A stretch of 64,000 bases of DNA, taken from Tenacibaculum discolor (GTDB lineage Bacteria; Bacteroidota; Bacteroidia; Flavobacteriales; Flavobacteriaceae). The DNA lies in NCBI RefSeq assembly GCF_003664185.1, contig NZ_RCCS01000011.1, positions 62,001 through 126,000 on the forward strand, written 5' to 3'. Under the pieces are notes generated by a model. It was given only the letters and a program-made list of their open reading frames with translations, was not told where the DNA came from and searched no databases. This document shows, in pieces, positions 44,569 to 52,495 of this stretch. The position numbers and the translations under genes are program-made. The stretch's first letter is position 1. Every line of letters starts with the position of its first letter.

Positions 44569-44892
44569 TTAAAAAACTAAGACTTTTATCGTGTCAACAA
44601 TAGTTTTAACAACTTTGTTTTTAAAATGCCCTAAGCTTATTTTTGATATTCCAACAGCTTGTAAAGTTTTCATTTTAAATAAGTCTTTTTGACTTTCTAC
44701 TAGCCATTCAAAATCTTCTAGGGTAAGTTTACCTTGTGCGAGTAAAGAAGTCCATCTTTCTAGTTTGTCCTTTGATTCATTTAAAAATAGTTCAATGTCT
44801 TTTTTTGACTCTTGTGAAAACTCACCAAACTTCTGACTAAATAACGAGACTAATGATTTTTTTAATTCTTGTAATATTTTTTCGAAATCCAT
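44569..44892 (-). CDS. Small helical protein, unknown function
   Basis: A 107-residue protein. The first 75 residues are charged and amphipathic (LLAQGKLTLEDFEWLVESQK), and a basic hydrophobic end (NKVVKTIVDTIKVLVF) could touch the membrane. I do not recognise the family. It follows the small lipoprotein gene by 6 bases, so the two are probably co-expressed. Confidence 0.6.
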   Translation of the reverse strand: MDFEKILQELKKSLVSLFSQKFGEFSQESKKDIELFLNESKDKLERWTSLLAQGKLTLEDFEWLVESQKDLFKMKTLQAVGISKISLGHFKNKVVKTIVDTIKVLVF

Positions 44893-44898
44893 AGCAAA

Positions 44899-45360
44899 TT
44901 ATTTGTTTGAAATAAGTTGTAAAAATTGATTTTTAGTAGCAGGTTCTTTTTTGCTTTCATACTCAAGTAACAGGTTAAGAGCTTCAGTTATTTGTCCTTT
45001 AGCTTCTGTTATAAAAAATGGAGAAAGTTTGTCTTTTTCTTTCCATCGTTTTAAAAAGCCAGCAAGTAAGTTTTTGTCTTGGTCTGCTAATAATAACCAC
45101 ATTTTATAGGTTATCTCGTTGTTAGGTTTGTATTTTTCGTACTCAACAATTTTGGCAATCTCATTTTGTAACTCTTCAACTTCCTTGCTGTTTTCCTGAT
45201 AAGAGTTTTCAGCTTTTTCTATGAGTTGAGTAGCGTCTATTTTTATTTCAATAGTTTTTTGAAATGAGTATTGATCGTAAGGAGCTGTTTTAAGAATACT
45301 GCATGAAGAAAGAAAAGCAGTAATAAGCATTAAAATAAAGAAGGGTTTGTTGTTTTTCAT
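44899..45360 (-). CDS. Small lipoprotein with a helical mature part
   Basis: A 153-residue lipoprotein (AFLSSC, Cys about 20). The mature part is alpha-helical, with YSFQKTIEIKIDATQLIEKA leading into ENSYQENSKEVEELQNEIAK, and later LLADQDKNLLAGFLKRWKEK. The family is not recognised. It pairs with the downstream 107-residue gene and converges on the patatin gene. Confidence 0.65.
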   Translation of the reverse strand: MKNNKPFFILMLITAFLSSCSILKTAPYDQYSFQKTIEIKIDATQLIEKAENSYQENSKEVEELQNEIAKIVEYEKYKPNNEITYKMWLLLADQDKNLLAGFLKRWKEKDKLSPFFITEAKGQITEALNLLLEYESKKEPATKNQFLQLISNK

Positions 45361-45495
45361 TTTTATAAGTTAGGTTAATTTTTAAAGCAAGTAAATTTAA
45401 TACTTTACGAATCATATATGAGGGGAAAAAACACCCAGAAAAAAGAAGTGTTTTTCAGGAATAACTACTTTAATATATAGTTATTAGTTGTTTTT

Positions 45496-45509
45496 ATGAT
45501 AAAAGTCAT
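45496..45509. promoter_or_regulatory. Putative Crp/Fnr-family site upstream of the stress operon
   Basis: ATGA-TAAAAG-TCAT is an inverted repeat resembling Crp/Fnr half sites (TGAT-N4-GTCA, one mismatch from the Fnr core). Its centre (45502.5) lies about 33 bases from the centre of the -7 box, which places it near -41 relative to the expected start, the class II activation position. Confidence 0.5.
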
Positions 45510-45531
45510 GAAAATCAATAAGTTATATTCG

Positions 45532-45539
45532 TATCTTTG
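45532..45539 (+). promoter_or_regulatory. -7 promoter element of the stress operon
   Basis: TATCTTTG, a perfect TAnnTTTG match, lies 23 bases upstream of the start of the first gene at 45563. No -33 TTTG is seen at the usual place, consistent with activator dependence. Confidence 0.7.
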
Positions 45540-45562
45540 GGTAAGGTGTAAATCAATAAGTT

Positions 45563-45949
45563 ATGGATATATCAGTCTTTTTACTAAAGTTCTGGGGGTG
45601 GTACTGTATTATTTTCTTTTTTATACTAAGTTTTAACCCTAAAAGAGTAAAACAAATAGTAGATAATTTACAAGATGTTCGGTTTTTAATTATTCTTTCA
45701 TTGTTTGCTATTTTAATAGGTTTACTTAACGTGTTAGCTCATAATATATGGGAAGCAAATATTAAATTGTTAGTAACCTTATTTGGTTGGTTGGCTTTAA
45801 TTAAAGGTATTATCCTATTTACTTTTCCTAAACAAACGATTAGTTTACTAAAACAAACCAATTTAAAATTTATACAAGCTATATATGTGTTGTTGTTTTT
45901 CTTAGGATTGTTTTTGTTGAATGAAGCTTATGGTATAGTTCCTTTTTAA
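45563..45949 (+). CDS. Four-helix membrane protein, unknown function
   Basis: A 128-residue protein with four hydrophobic segments (about 7-24, 40-58, 66-86, 102-122). The family is not recognised. It is the first gene of a six-gene operon with a universal stress protein, an eRF1-like protein, an ATP-cone/endonuclease fusion and a beta-CASP hydrolase. The next gene starts 16 bases on. Confidence 0.65.
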   Translation: MDISVFLLKFWGWYCIIFFFILSFNPKRVKQIVDNLQDVRFLIILSLFAILIGLLNVLAHNIWEANIKLLVTLFGWLALIKGIILFTFPKQTISLLKQTNLKFIQAIYVLLFFLGLFLLNEAYGIVPF

Positions 45950-45965
45950 CCAAATCTAAATAGAA

Positions 45966-46823
45966 ATGAAAAAAAAGATTTTACTACTAACCGATTTTTC
46001 TGAAGCATCATACAATGCAATTGAATATGCTTTGGAGCTTTTTAGGACAGAAAGATGTAGCTTTTATGTATTAAATGTTTTTAAAACAACATATAATTTA
46101 ATAGAAGATTTAGTTCCTCCTCAACCAGGAGAAAAGGGGTATGATGAACCAAAGAAAAAATCATTAGAAGGACTTAATAGGATATCAAACTTAATAGCAT
46201 CAAAAGAAGAAGGGAATCCTTTTCATGAGTTTGATTATATATCACAAAAAAATAAATCTTTATTGAATGCAGTCGAGGAAATAGTGGAGCAAAAAGATAT
46301 AGAAATGGTTGTTATGGCCACGAAAGGATTAACTAATGATGGTAGTTCTGTATTTGGAAGTAATGCAATACAGGTAATGGAGAAGATTCGTAATTGTCCT
46401 GTTTTAGTAGTACCAAAACAAGCTAAGAAGCAAATACCAAAAGAGATTGTTTTTCCTACGAGTTATAAAACCCATTATAAAAAAAGAGAATTAGATTATT
46501 TAATAGATATAGTTGGAACTTGTAATGCATCTTTAAGAGTATTACATATTGCTAATAATGATGATATAGATAAAAATCAAAAGGAACATAAAGAGATGTT
46601 AAATGAATATTTTGAAGGATTAAATTATTCTTTTCACTCACTGTCTTGTGTTACAGTATCTACGGCTATAAAATGCTTTGTAGAAAGTAGAGAAAGCGAT
46701 ATGGTGGCTTTTATAAATAAAAAACACGCGTTTTTTGATACTATATTTTCTAAACCATTAGTAAAAGAAATAGGGTATAAATTAAAGGTACCTGTGTTGG
46801 TGTTACATGATTTAAGAAACTAA
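45966..46823 (+). CDS. Universal stress protein (tandem USP domains)
   Basis: A 285-residue cytoplasmic protein with two USP domains (about 1-147 and 158-282). The first has KILLLTDFSEASYNAIEYAL and the C-terminal MVVMATKGLTND with GSNAIQVMEKIRNCPVLVVP, close to the G-x2-G-x9-G-S/T nucleotide motif. The second is more divergent. USPs bind ATP or are structural, and are induced by starvation and oxygen limitation. It is the second gene in the operon. Confidence 0.9.
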   Translation: MKKKILLLTDFSEASYNAIEYALELFRTERCSFYVLNVFKTTYNLIEDLVPPQPGEKGYDEPKKKSLEGLNRISNLIASKEEGNPFHEFDYISQKNKSLLNAVEEIVEQKDIEMVVMATKGLTNDGSSVFGSNAIQVMEKIRNCPVLVVPKQAKKQIPKEIVFPTSYKTHYKKRELDYLIDIVGTCNASLRVLHIANNDDIDKNQKEHKEMLNEYFEGLNYSFHSLSCVTVSTAIKCFVESRESDMVAFINKKHAFFDTIFSKPLVKEIGYKLKVPVLVLHDLRN

Positions 46824-46835
46824 AAAAACAAAACA

Positions 46836-47246
46836 ATGAAAAACATAGGAGTTTGGTTAGACAAAGAGAAAGCTCTTGTTATAACCATTGAAAATGGAAC
46901 AGAGAATATGAAGACGATACCTTCTAATATAGAAACGTTTCGTATTCATGGTGGATCAGGAACTCGATTTAAGGGAGGTCCTCAAGATGTAGTTCAAGAT
47001 AGTAAGTATTTAGAGAGAGAAAAACATCAGACAAAAAGATATTTTAATAAGCTTGCAGAAGAGGTTAATAGTGCTGATTCACTAGCCATTTTTGGTCCTG
47101 CTGAAACTTTTGAAAAATTCAAGAAAGAGCTAGAAAGCTCTCATCAAGAATTAGATGCGAGGGTTAAAAAAGTGCAAAGAGTTGATAGTATGACTGACAA
47201 CCAAGTAAAGGCTTTGGTTAGAGATTTCTTTAATAATGGAAACTAA
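46836..47246 (+). CDS. eRF1/BaeRF-like small protein
   Basis: A 136-residue protein starting MKNIGVWLDKEKALVITIEN. It continues with a His-Gly-rich loop (RIHGGSGTRFKGGPQDVVQD), a helix, and DSLAIFGPAETFEKFKKELE. The pattern of a strand-turn start and a late FGP-x-E-x-x-x-x-F-x-x-x-L helix resembles the release-factor-like (eRF1 domain 2/BaeRF) fold seen in bacteria. The assignment is by likeness only. Its last 11 bases overlap the next gene. Confidence 0.6.
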   Translation: MKNIGVWLDKEKALVITIENGTENMKTIPSNIETFRIHGGSGTRFKGGPQDVVQDSKYLEREKHQTKRYFNKLAEEVNSADSLAIFGPAETFEKFKKELESSHQELDARVKKVQRVDSMTDNQVKALVRDFFNNGN

Positions 47247-48084
47247 TCCAAATAAAATAACAATAGTAAAAGCTTCTGGTGAAGTTGCACAGTTCTCTTT
47301 AGCTAAATTAAAAAAATCACTTAAAAGAACTGGTGCAGATGATACTTTAGTGTCAGAAATTATAGAAATAGTTCAAGGTGAATTGTACGAAGGAATAACA
47401 ACTAAAGAAATTTATAATAGAGCCTTTGCTTTACTAAAGAAAAAAAAGAATGTATTTGCTTCAAAGTATAAACTTAAAAAAGCAATATACGAACTTGGAC
47501 CTACAGGTTATCCTTTTGAATATTTTATAGCAGCAGTTTTAAAATACTCAGGGTATAAGGTGAAAGTAGGAGAAATTTTGCAAGGGGAGTGTGTACAACA
47601 CGAGGTTGATGTGTTAGCTCATAAGAATAATGAAACTACTGTTGTAGAGTGTAAGTTTCATAGTGAACAAGGCTTTGTGTGTAATGTAAAAGTTCCTTTA
47701 TATATACATTCTAGGTATAATGATGTTAGAAATTATTGGAATACTTTTAATAAGCATAAAACAACGCTAACTCAAGGTTGGGTAGTAACAAATACCCGAT
47801 TTACAGAAGACGCTACACAATATGGTAATTGTGCAGGTTTGTATTTGCTAAGTTGGGATTACCCGAAAGAAAATAGCCTAAAAGATATAATTGATAGGCT
47901 AGGGTTATACCCAATAACGGTTTCTACACTCTTAACTAAAAGAGAAAAACAGTTTTTGTTAAATAGAGATGTGGTGTTATGTAGAGAATTGATAAAAGAC
48001 AGCTTTTATTTAGATCATTTAGGTGTTTCAGACACTAGGAAAAGTAGAATTTTATTAGAAATACAACAATTATGTAGTGCTTAA
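47236..48084 (+). CDS. ATP-cone domain fused to a PD-(D/E)XK endonuclease domain
   Basis: A 282-residue fusion. Residues about 7-88 form an ATP-cone (ITIVKASGEVAQFSLAKLKK), the nucleotide-sensing domain of ribonucleotide reductases and NrdR. Residues about 90-210 are a Mrr-like restriction-endonuclease fold, with GYPFEYFIAAVLKYSGYKV, Asp125 in HEVDVLAH and Glu138-Cys-Lys140 in VVECKFH. The C-terminal ~70 residues are helical. This suggests nuclease activity governed by the (d)ATP level. The target is unknown. It overlaps the gene before it and is 12 bases from the MBL gene. Confidence 0.85.
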   Translation: METNPNKITIVKASGEVAQFSLAKLKKSLKRTGADDTLVSEIIEIVQGELYEGITTKEIYNRAFALLKKKKNVFASKYKLKKAIYELGPTGYPFEYFIAAVLKYSGYKVKVGEILQGECVQHEVDVLAHKNNETTVVECKFHSEQGFVCNVKVPLYIHSRYNDVRNYWNTFNKHKTTLTQGWVVTNTRFTEDATQYGNCAGLYLLSWDYPKENSLKDIIDRLGLYPITVSTLLTKREKQFLLNRDVVLCRELIKDSFYLDHLGVSDTRKSRILLEIQQLCSA

Positions 48085-48096
48085 AAAGGAAGGAAT

Positions 48097-49470
48097 ATGC
48101 TAAATTTTGCAAAAGTTCATTTTTTAGGAGCAGCTGGTACAGTTACAGGTTCAAAGTTTTTGATAGAAGCTTGCGGAAAGCAAATTATGGTTGATTGCGG
48201 TATGTTTCAAGGTCTCAAAGAACTTAGAGAATTAAATTGGGCAGAGTTTCCTGTTGATGTAAAAAAAATAGATGTTGTATTATTAACTCATGGACACTTG
48301 GATCATGTGGGGTTTTTACCACGACTATATAGGCAAGGGTTTAGAGGCAAAATTATAGGAACAGCTCCAACATTAGCTATTGCGGGAATTATATTAAAAG
48401 ATAGTGCTAAAATACATGAAGAAGAGGCGCAAAAAGCTGCCGAAGAAAATTATAGCAAACACAATCCAGTGCTTCCTTTTTATACAATTGCTGAAGCAGA
48501 AAGTACAGTAAGTTTATTTCAAGTTGAAGAAGAAGATAAATGGGTTTCTTTTTCTGAAGAAATCTCTTACAGGTTCCAGTACAATGGACACATTATAGGA
48601 GCTACTTTTATAGAATTAGATATAAATGAAAAAAGATTTGTGTTTTCTGGAGATGTAGGAAGAGTGAATGATTATTTGTTGGAAGCTCCCAAAAAGCCAG
48701 CATGGGCAGATTATCTTTTTGTAGAAAGTACATATGGTCATAAACTACACCCAAAAGAAGATATTGAAGAAATTCTATCAACGTTAATTAAAGAAACAAT
48801 TGTAAATAAAGGAAATTTAATCATTCCTAGTTTTGCTGTTGAACGATTACAAATGTTAATGTATGTTTTATGGAAACTGTATAAGAAAAATAAAATACCA
48901 AGCATACCGATTTTTGTAGACAGCCCCATGGGAAATAATGTTTTAGAGGTTTTTAAAAGATATCCTCAATGGCATAAGTTGCCTATGGATGAATATGATG
49001 CAATGTGTAATCATATAAATATTGTTGAATCATATAGGGAAACATGGGAAACTATAGATGATCCTAGGTCAAAAATAATAATCGCAGGAAGTGGAATGGT
49101 AACAGGAGGTAGGGTTTTAACCTATTTACAACAATTAATAGACGAACCAACAACAACAGTGTTATTAGTAGGGTACCAAGCAGAAGGAACAAGAGGAAGG
49201 CAGTTACAAGAAGGGTGTCATGAAATAAAGTTTTATGGAAAATATTTTCCTGTTAAAGCAAGAATAGAAAGCATAGAAAGTTTATCAGCACATGCAGACC
49301 AAGGAGATTTATTAAGTTGGTTAAGTGATATTAAAAACATACCAGAAGAAGTATTTCTTATACACGGAGAACAAACAGCTTTAGACGCTTTTAGATTGAA
49401 AATACAAAAAGAAAAAAAATGGAACGTTTGTATTCCAAAACTATATGCTATAAAAGAGTTAATGATATAG
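48097..49470 (+). CDS. MBL-fold beta-CASP hydrolase (RNase/CPSF73-like)
   Basis: A 457-residue protein. The MBL part has FLGAAGTVTGSKFLIEACGK, the metal motif HGHLDHVG (about 65-72) and FSGDVGRV. The beta-CASP insertion (about 200-330) has SFAVERLQMLMYVL and SPMGNNVLEVFKRY. The C-terminal motifs are SGMVTGGRVLTYL and SAHADQGDLLSWL, then LIHGE. The family includes RNA-processing and exonuclease enzymes. It is preceded by an unusually good Shine-Dalgarno-like AAGGAAGG, rare in this window. Confidence 0.92.
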   Translation: MLNFAKVHFLGAAGTVTGSKFLIEACGKQIMVDCGMFQGLKELRELNWAEFPVDVKKIDVVLLTHGHLDHVGFLPRLYRQGFRGKIIGTAPTLAIAGIILKDSAKIHEEEAQKAAEENYSKHNPVLPFYTIAEAESTVSLFQVEEEDKWVSFSEEISYRFQYNGHIIGATFIELDINEKRFVFSGDVGRVNDYLLEAPKKPAWADYLFVESTYGHKLHPKEDIEEILSTLIKETIVNKGNLIIPSFAVERLQMLMYVLWKLYKKNKIPSIPIFVDSPMGNNVLEVFKRYPQWHKLPMDEYDAMCNHINIVESYRETWETIDDPRSKIIIAGSGMVTGGRVLTYLQQLIDEPTTTVLLVGYQAEGTRGRQLQEGCHEIKFYGKYFPVKARIESIESLSAHADQGDLLSWLSDIKNIPEEVFLIHGEQTALDAFRLKIQKEKKWNVCIPKLYAIKELMI

Positions 49471-49494
49471 AAGTTTAACTTAAAAACTAACTCG

Positions 49495-49935
49495 ATGAAA
49501 ACAAAAAAAACACAATTAAAATATGTTGAGTGGTTAAGTGCAGAAGATATGCACTTAACATCAAAACAATGGTTGTCTGAACTTTCGTTTTTAAAAGATG
49601 AACAGCTTTTTTTTGAAGACTTAATACGGAAATATATTTTCGAACTTATTACTCCAGATCAATTTAAAAAAACAACTAAAATAGTAGAATCGCTGAGTGA
49701 CTCAAGAAAAAGAACTGAGGAGTTAATTAAACTTGTTGAAGCTCATGAAAGAGGATTAGAGGTTATGGTTGATGGAGTTGATGAGATGATAGAGGAAGAG
49801 GTGTATAAAAATGAACACAGAAGATTAATAGTAATGTTTAGTGAGTTTTTAAAAGAGTATAAAGATTTAAAGCAAACAATTTTTACTACGGTAAAAAAGA
49901 TAGCCAAGTTTGAAAAAAAAAGATTAAATCAATAG
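49495..49935 (+). CDS. Helical protein, unknown function
   Basis: A 146-residue, mostly alpha-helical and charged protein (KYVEWLSAEDMHLTSKQWLS, then LVEAHERGLEVMVDGVDEMI). The family is not recognised. It is the last gene of the operon; a strong terminator follows within 10 bases. Its charge and heptad-like spacing suggest a coiled-coil adaptor, which is inference only. Confidence 0.6.
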   Translation: MKTKKTQLKYVEWLSAEDMHLTSKQWLSELSFLKDEQLFFEDLIRKYIFELITPDQFKKTTKIVESLSDSRKRTEELIKLVEAHERGLEVMVDGVDEMIEEEVYKNEHRRLIVMFSEFLKEYKDLKQTIFTTVKKIAKFEKKRLNQ

Positions 49936-49944
49936 GAAATAAAA

Positions 49945-49974
49945 ACGGAGCTAAACATTTAGCTCCGTTTTTTT
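49945..49974. terminator. Bidirectional terminator between the two stress operons
   Basis: ACGGAGCTAAA (49945-49955) and TTTAGCTCCGT (49958-49968) pair, flanked by A and T runs. It ends the rightward operon and, on the other strand, the porin-BCCT-USP operon. Confidence 0.92.
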
Positions 49975-49980
49975 ATAATT

Positions 49981-50847
49981 TTAAGAAGCGATATAACGCT
50001 TTACTACCCATAAAGGAACATGTAAATCATGAGTAAATAACTCTTCAGTAACACTTCCTACTAAAAGAGAAGTAAAGTTGTTGTGCCCTTTATCGGCAAC
50101 AAACAAAATATCAGTTTTGTCTTTTTCGGCAACAGCTCTTATTTTTTCAGGAATGCTATCTTCTCCAGCTGAAGCTTTTATGGTTTCTATGTTTGTAGCT
50201 TTAGTTTTGTTAAGTAATTTTTCAAACTGTAATCCAACATGTTTTTCCACTTTCTCTCGAGCCTTATCTACTTTGATATATGGGAAAAATAATTGAGGAA
50301 TTTTAAAAACATTTAGTGCTTTTAAAGTAGACTCTTTCTTTTTATTAATAGAAGAAGCCGTGTTAAAAGCTTTAAGAGAAGCTGAAGAAAAATCGGTTGC
50401 AACCATAAGGTTTTCTGGGTTTAGGTTTGCTTCCTTAGGGATAGAAAGGATATTACACTTTGCCATTCGTAGCAGCTTCCCTGAAACTGATCCAGATCCT
50501 TTATAGGTGTTTTTATTACCTAAAACAATTAAATTAGCATGGTATTTATTAGCAACATAGCTAATTAAACTTTCAGTATAGGCATCATCAGAAACTAATA
50601 ACTCATAATTACAATCAGCATCAAAATATTTACTAATGCTGTTGTCTAATTCTTCTTCAATAATATCTTCAATGCTTATATTTTCTAACTGTTCAGAAAA
50701 TAAATTACTTATTTCATACTTTTTTACATTATGAATAAAATATACATTTTCTGTTTCATGATTTTTAGCAAGCATGCTACAGTATTTAATAAGTGTAACA
50801 TCTAGTTCAGAAAGGTCTAAGGCTACTAGTATATTTTTAATTTTCAT
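49981..50847 (-). CDS. Universal stress protein (tandem USP domains), second copy
   Basis: A 288-residue protein with two USP domains (NILVALDLSELDVTLIKYC at the start; ENLMVATDFSSASLKAFNTA at about 150). The second domain ends with ILFVADKGHNNFTSLLVGSV and TEELFTHDLHVPLWVV, close to the ATP-binding USP motif. It is last in the porin-BCCT-USP unit, 3 bases after the transporter. It differs clearly from the USP of the convergent operon. Confidence 0.88.
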   Translation of the reverse strand: MKIKNILVALDLSELDVTLIKYCSMLAKNHETENVYFIHNVKKYEISNLFSEQLENISIEDIIEEELDNSISKYFDADCNYELLVSDDAYTESLISYVANKYHANLIVLGNKNTYKGSGSVSGKLLRMAKCNILSIPKEANLNPENLMVATDFSSASLKAFNTASSINKKKESTLKALNVFKIPQLFFPYIKVDKAREKVEKHVGLQFEKLLNKTKATNIETIKASAGEDSIPEKIRAVAEKDKTDILFVADKGHNNFTSLLVGSVTEELFTHDLHVPLWVVKRYIAS

Positions 50848-50850
50848 AAT

Positions 50851-52467
50851 TTAAGATTTTTGTTTTTTTGAATCTATTAATCTTTTCACAGTTTCCTGGT
50901 ATTCTTCCTTCTCTTTTTGGTTTAAACGCTTAAGGTGTTCTTTGTAGTCTTCTCTCAATCCTTTAAAAAGAGAGTAACACATTAATAACAAAAGTAAGGT
51001 AAAAGGAAGACCTGTGGCAATAGAAGCTGTTTGGAGTGCTTTTAAACCTCCTCCTAATAATAAAACGGCAGCTACAGCACCTTCTGCAAGTGCCCAAAAT
51101 ATTCTTTGTCCTACAGGAGCGTCTATTTTTCCACCTGAAGTTAAGCTATCAACCACTAAAGAACCAGAGTCTGATGAGGTAACAAAGAAACTAGCAATAA
51201 GTATAATAGCAACAATATTTAAAGCCATTGAAAAAGGGAAGTCTTCTAAGAAAACAAAAAGAGCGGTAGCAACATTATCATTTACGCCCTCTGCAATAGT
51301 AGGGTCTCCACCTAAAATTTCGTGTAACGAGGTTGCTCCAAAAGCAGTAATCCAAAACAAGGTGATTAATGTAGGAACAATTAATACTCCAAGAATAAAC
51401 TCTCTAATGGTTCTTCCTTTAGAAACACGGGCAATAAACATACCTACGAAAGGAGACCAAGCAATCCACCATCCCCAATAGAAAATAGTCCATGAGTTTT
51501 GCCATTCCGTTCCAGTATAGGCTTCAGCCCAAGTAGAAAGATTAATTAAATCGTTAACATAGCTACCTGTGTTTTGTACAAATGATTTTAAGATAAAAAT
51601 AGTAGGTCCTAAAATTACTACAGCGAGTAATAAAAGTACAGCAATACGCATGTTCATTTCACTTAAAAATTTTACTCCTTTATCAACTCCTGAAACTACA
51701 GAAATGGTAGCAATTAATGTAATTCCGACAATTAGCCATATTTGTAATGAAATACCTGAATCTAAACCAAAAACATGTTCTAAACCGGCTGCAACTTGTT
51801 TAACACCAAGTCCAAGAGAAGTTGCTAACCCAAAAACAGTAGCTAGAACAGCAAAAATATCTATAATATCACCGATTCTACCGTGAATTCTATCTCCTAA
51901 GAAAGGGTAGAATACAGAACGAATTGTTAATGGAAGCCCTCTAGAGTATGTAAAATAAGCTAAAGATAAACCAACCAAAGCGTAAATTCCCCAAGCATGC
52001 AATCCCCAGTGTAAAAAAGTAACATTCATGGCTTCTTTGGCTGCTGCTGCAGTATTAGGATCAGCTAATGGGGGAGAAGAAAAATGATAAACAGGTTCAG
52101 CAATACTCCAAAAAAGTAGTCCAATACCCATACCAGCACTAAAGAGCATTGAAAACCAAGAAGTTGTTGAAAATTCAGGTTTTGCTTTTGCTCCACCTAT
52201 ACGTAAACTTCCGTATTTACTAAAAGCTAAATAAAGCATAAATGTAACAAAAATGTTTACGGATATAATGAATAACCAACCAGTTTTGTTAGCTATAAAA
52301 TTTTGTGCTGTATCAAAATATGATTGAGCTCTTTCTTTAAAAAGTAAAGTTAAAGCTACACTTAGTATTATTACTATTGAAGATGTGAAGAATACAGGCC
52401 CGTTAACTTCAAGTCCAAAGATTGATTTCCGTTCGTCACTTCTAATTATTTTTTTTGCTTTTTTCAT
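50851..52467 (-). CDS. BCCT-family transporter
   Basis: A 538-residue, 12-helix inner-membrane carrier of the betaine/choline/carnitine family. Signature stretches are FSAGMGIGLLFWSIAEPVYH and TIFYWGWWIAWSPFVGMFIA followed by RVSKGRTIREFI, which includes the Trp-rich substrate site. It imports quaternary amines, often osmoprotectants, using Na+ or H+. The extra cytoplasmic C-terminal tail is charged (KGLREDYKEHLKRLNQKEKE), as in osmosensing BCCTs. It is 28 bases after the porin. Confidence 0.93.
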   Translation of the reverse strand: MKKAKKIIRSDERKSIFGLEVNGPVFFTSSIVIILSVALTLLFKERAQSYFDTAQNFIANKTGWLFIISVNIFVTFMLYLAFSKYGSLRIGGAKAKPEFSTTSWFSMLFSAGMGIGLLFWSIAEPVYHFSSPPLADPNTAAAAKEAMNVTFLHWGLHAWGIYALVGLSLAYFTYSRGLPLTIRSVFYPFLGDRIHGRIGDIIDIFAVLATVFGLATSLGLGVKQVAAGLEHVFGLDSGISLQIWLIVGITLIATISVVSGVDKGVKFLSEMNMRIAVLLLLAVVILGPTIFILKSFVQNTGSYVNDLINLSTWAEAYTGTEWQNSWTIFYWGWWIAWSPFVGMFIARVSKGRTIREFILGVLIVPTLITLFWITAFGATSLHEILGGDPTIAEGVNDNVATALFVFLEDFPFSMALNIVAIILIASFFVTSSDSGSLVVDSLTSGGKIDAPVGQRIFWALAEGAVAAVLLLGGGLKALQTASIATGLPFTLLLLLMCYSLFKGLREDYKEHLKRLNQKEKEEYQETVKRLIDSKKQKS

Positions 52468-52495
52468 GTGTTAATGTTTTACACTATTTATTCTA

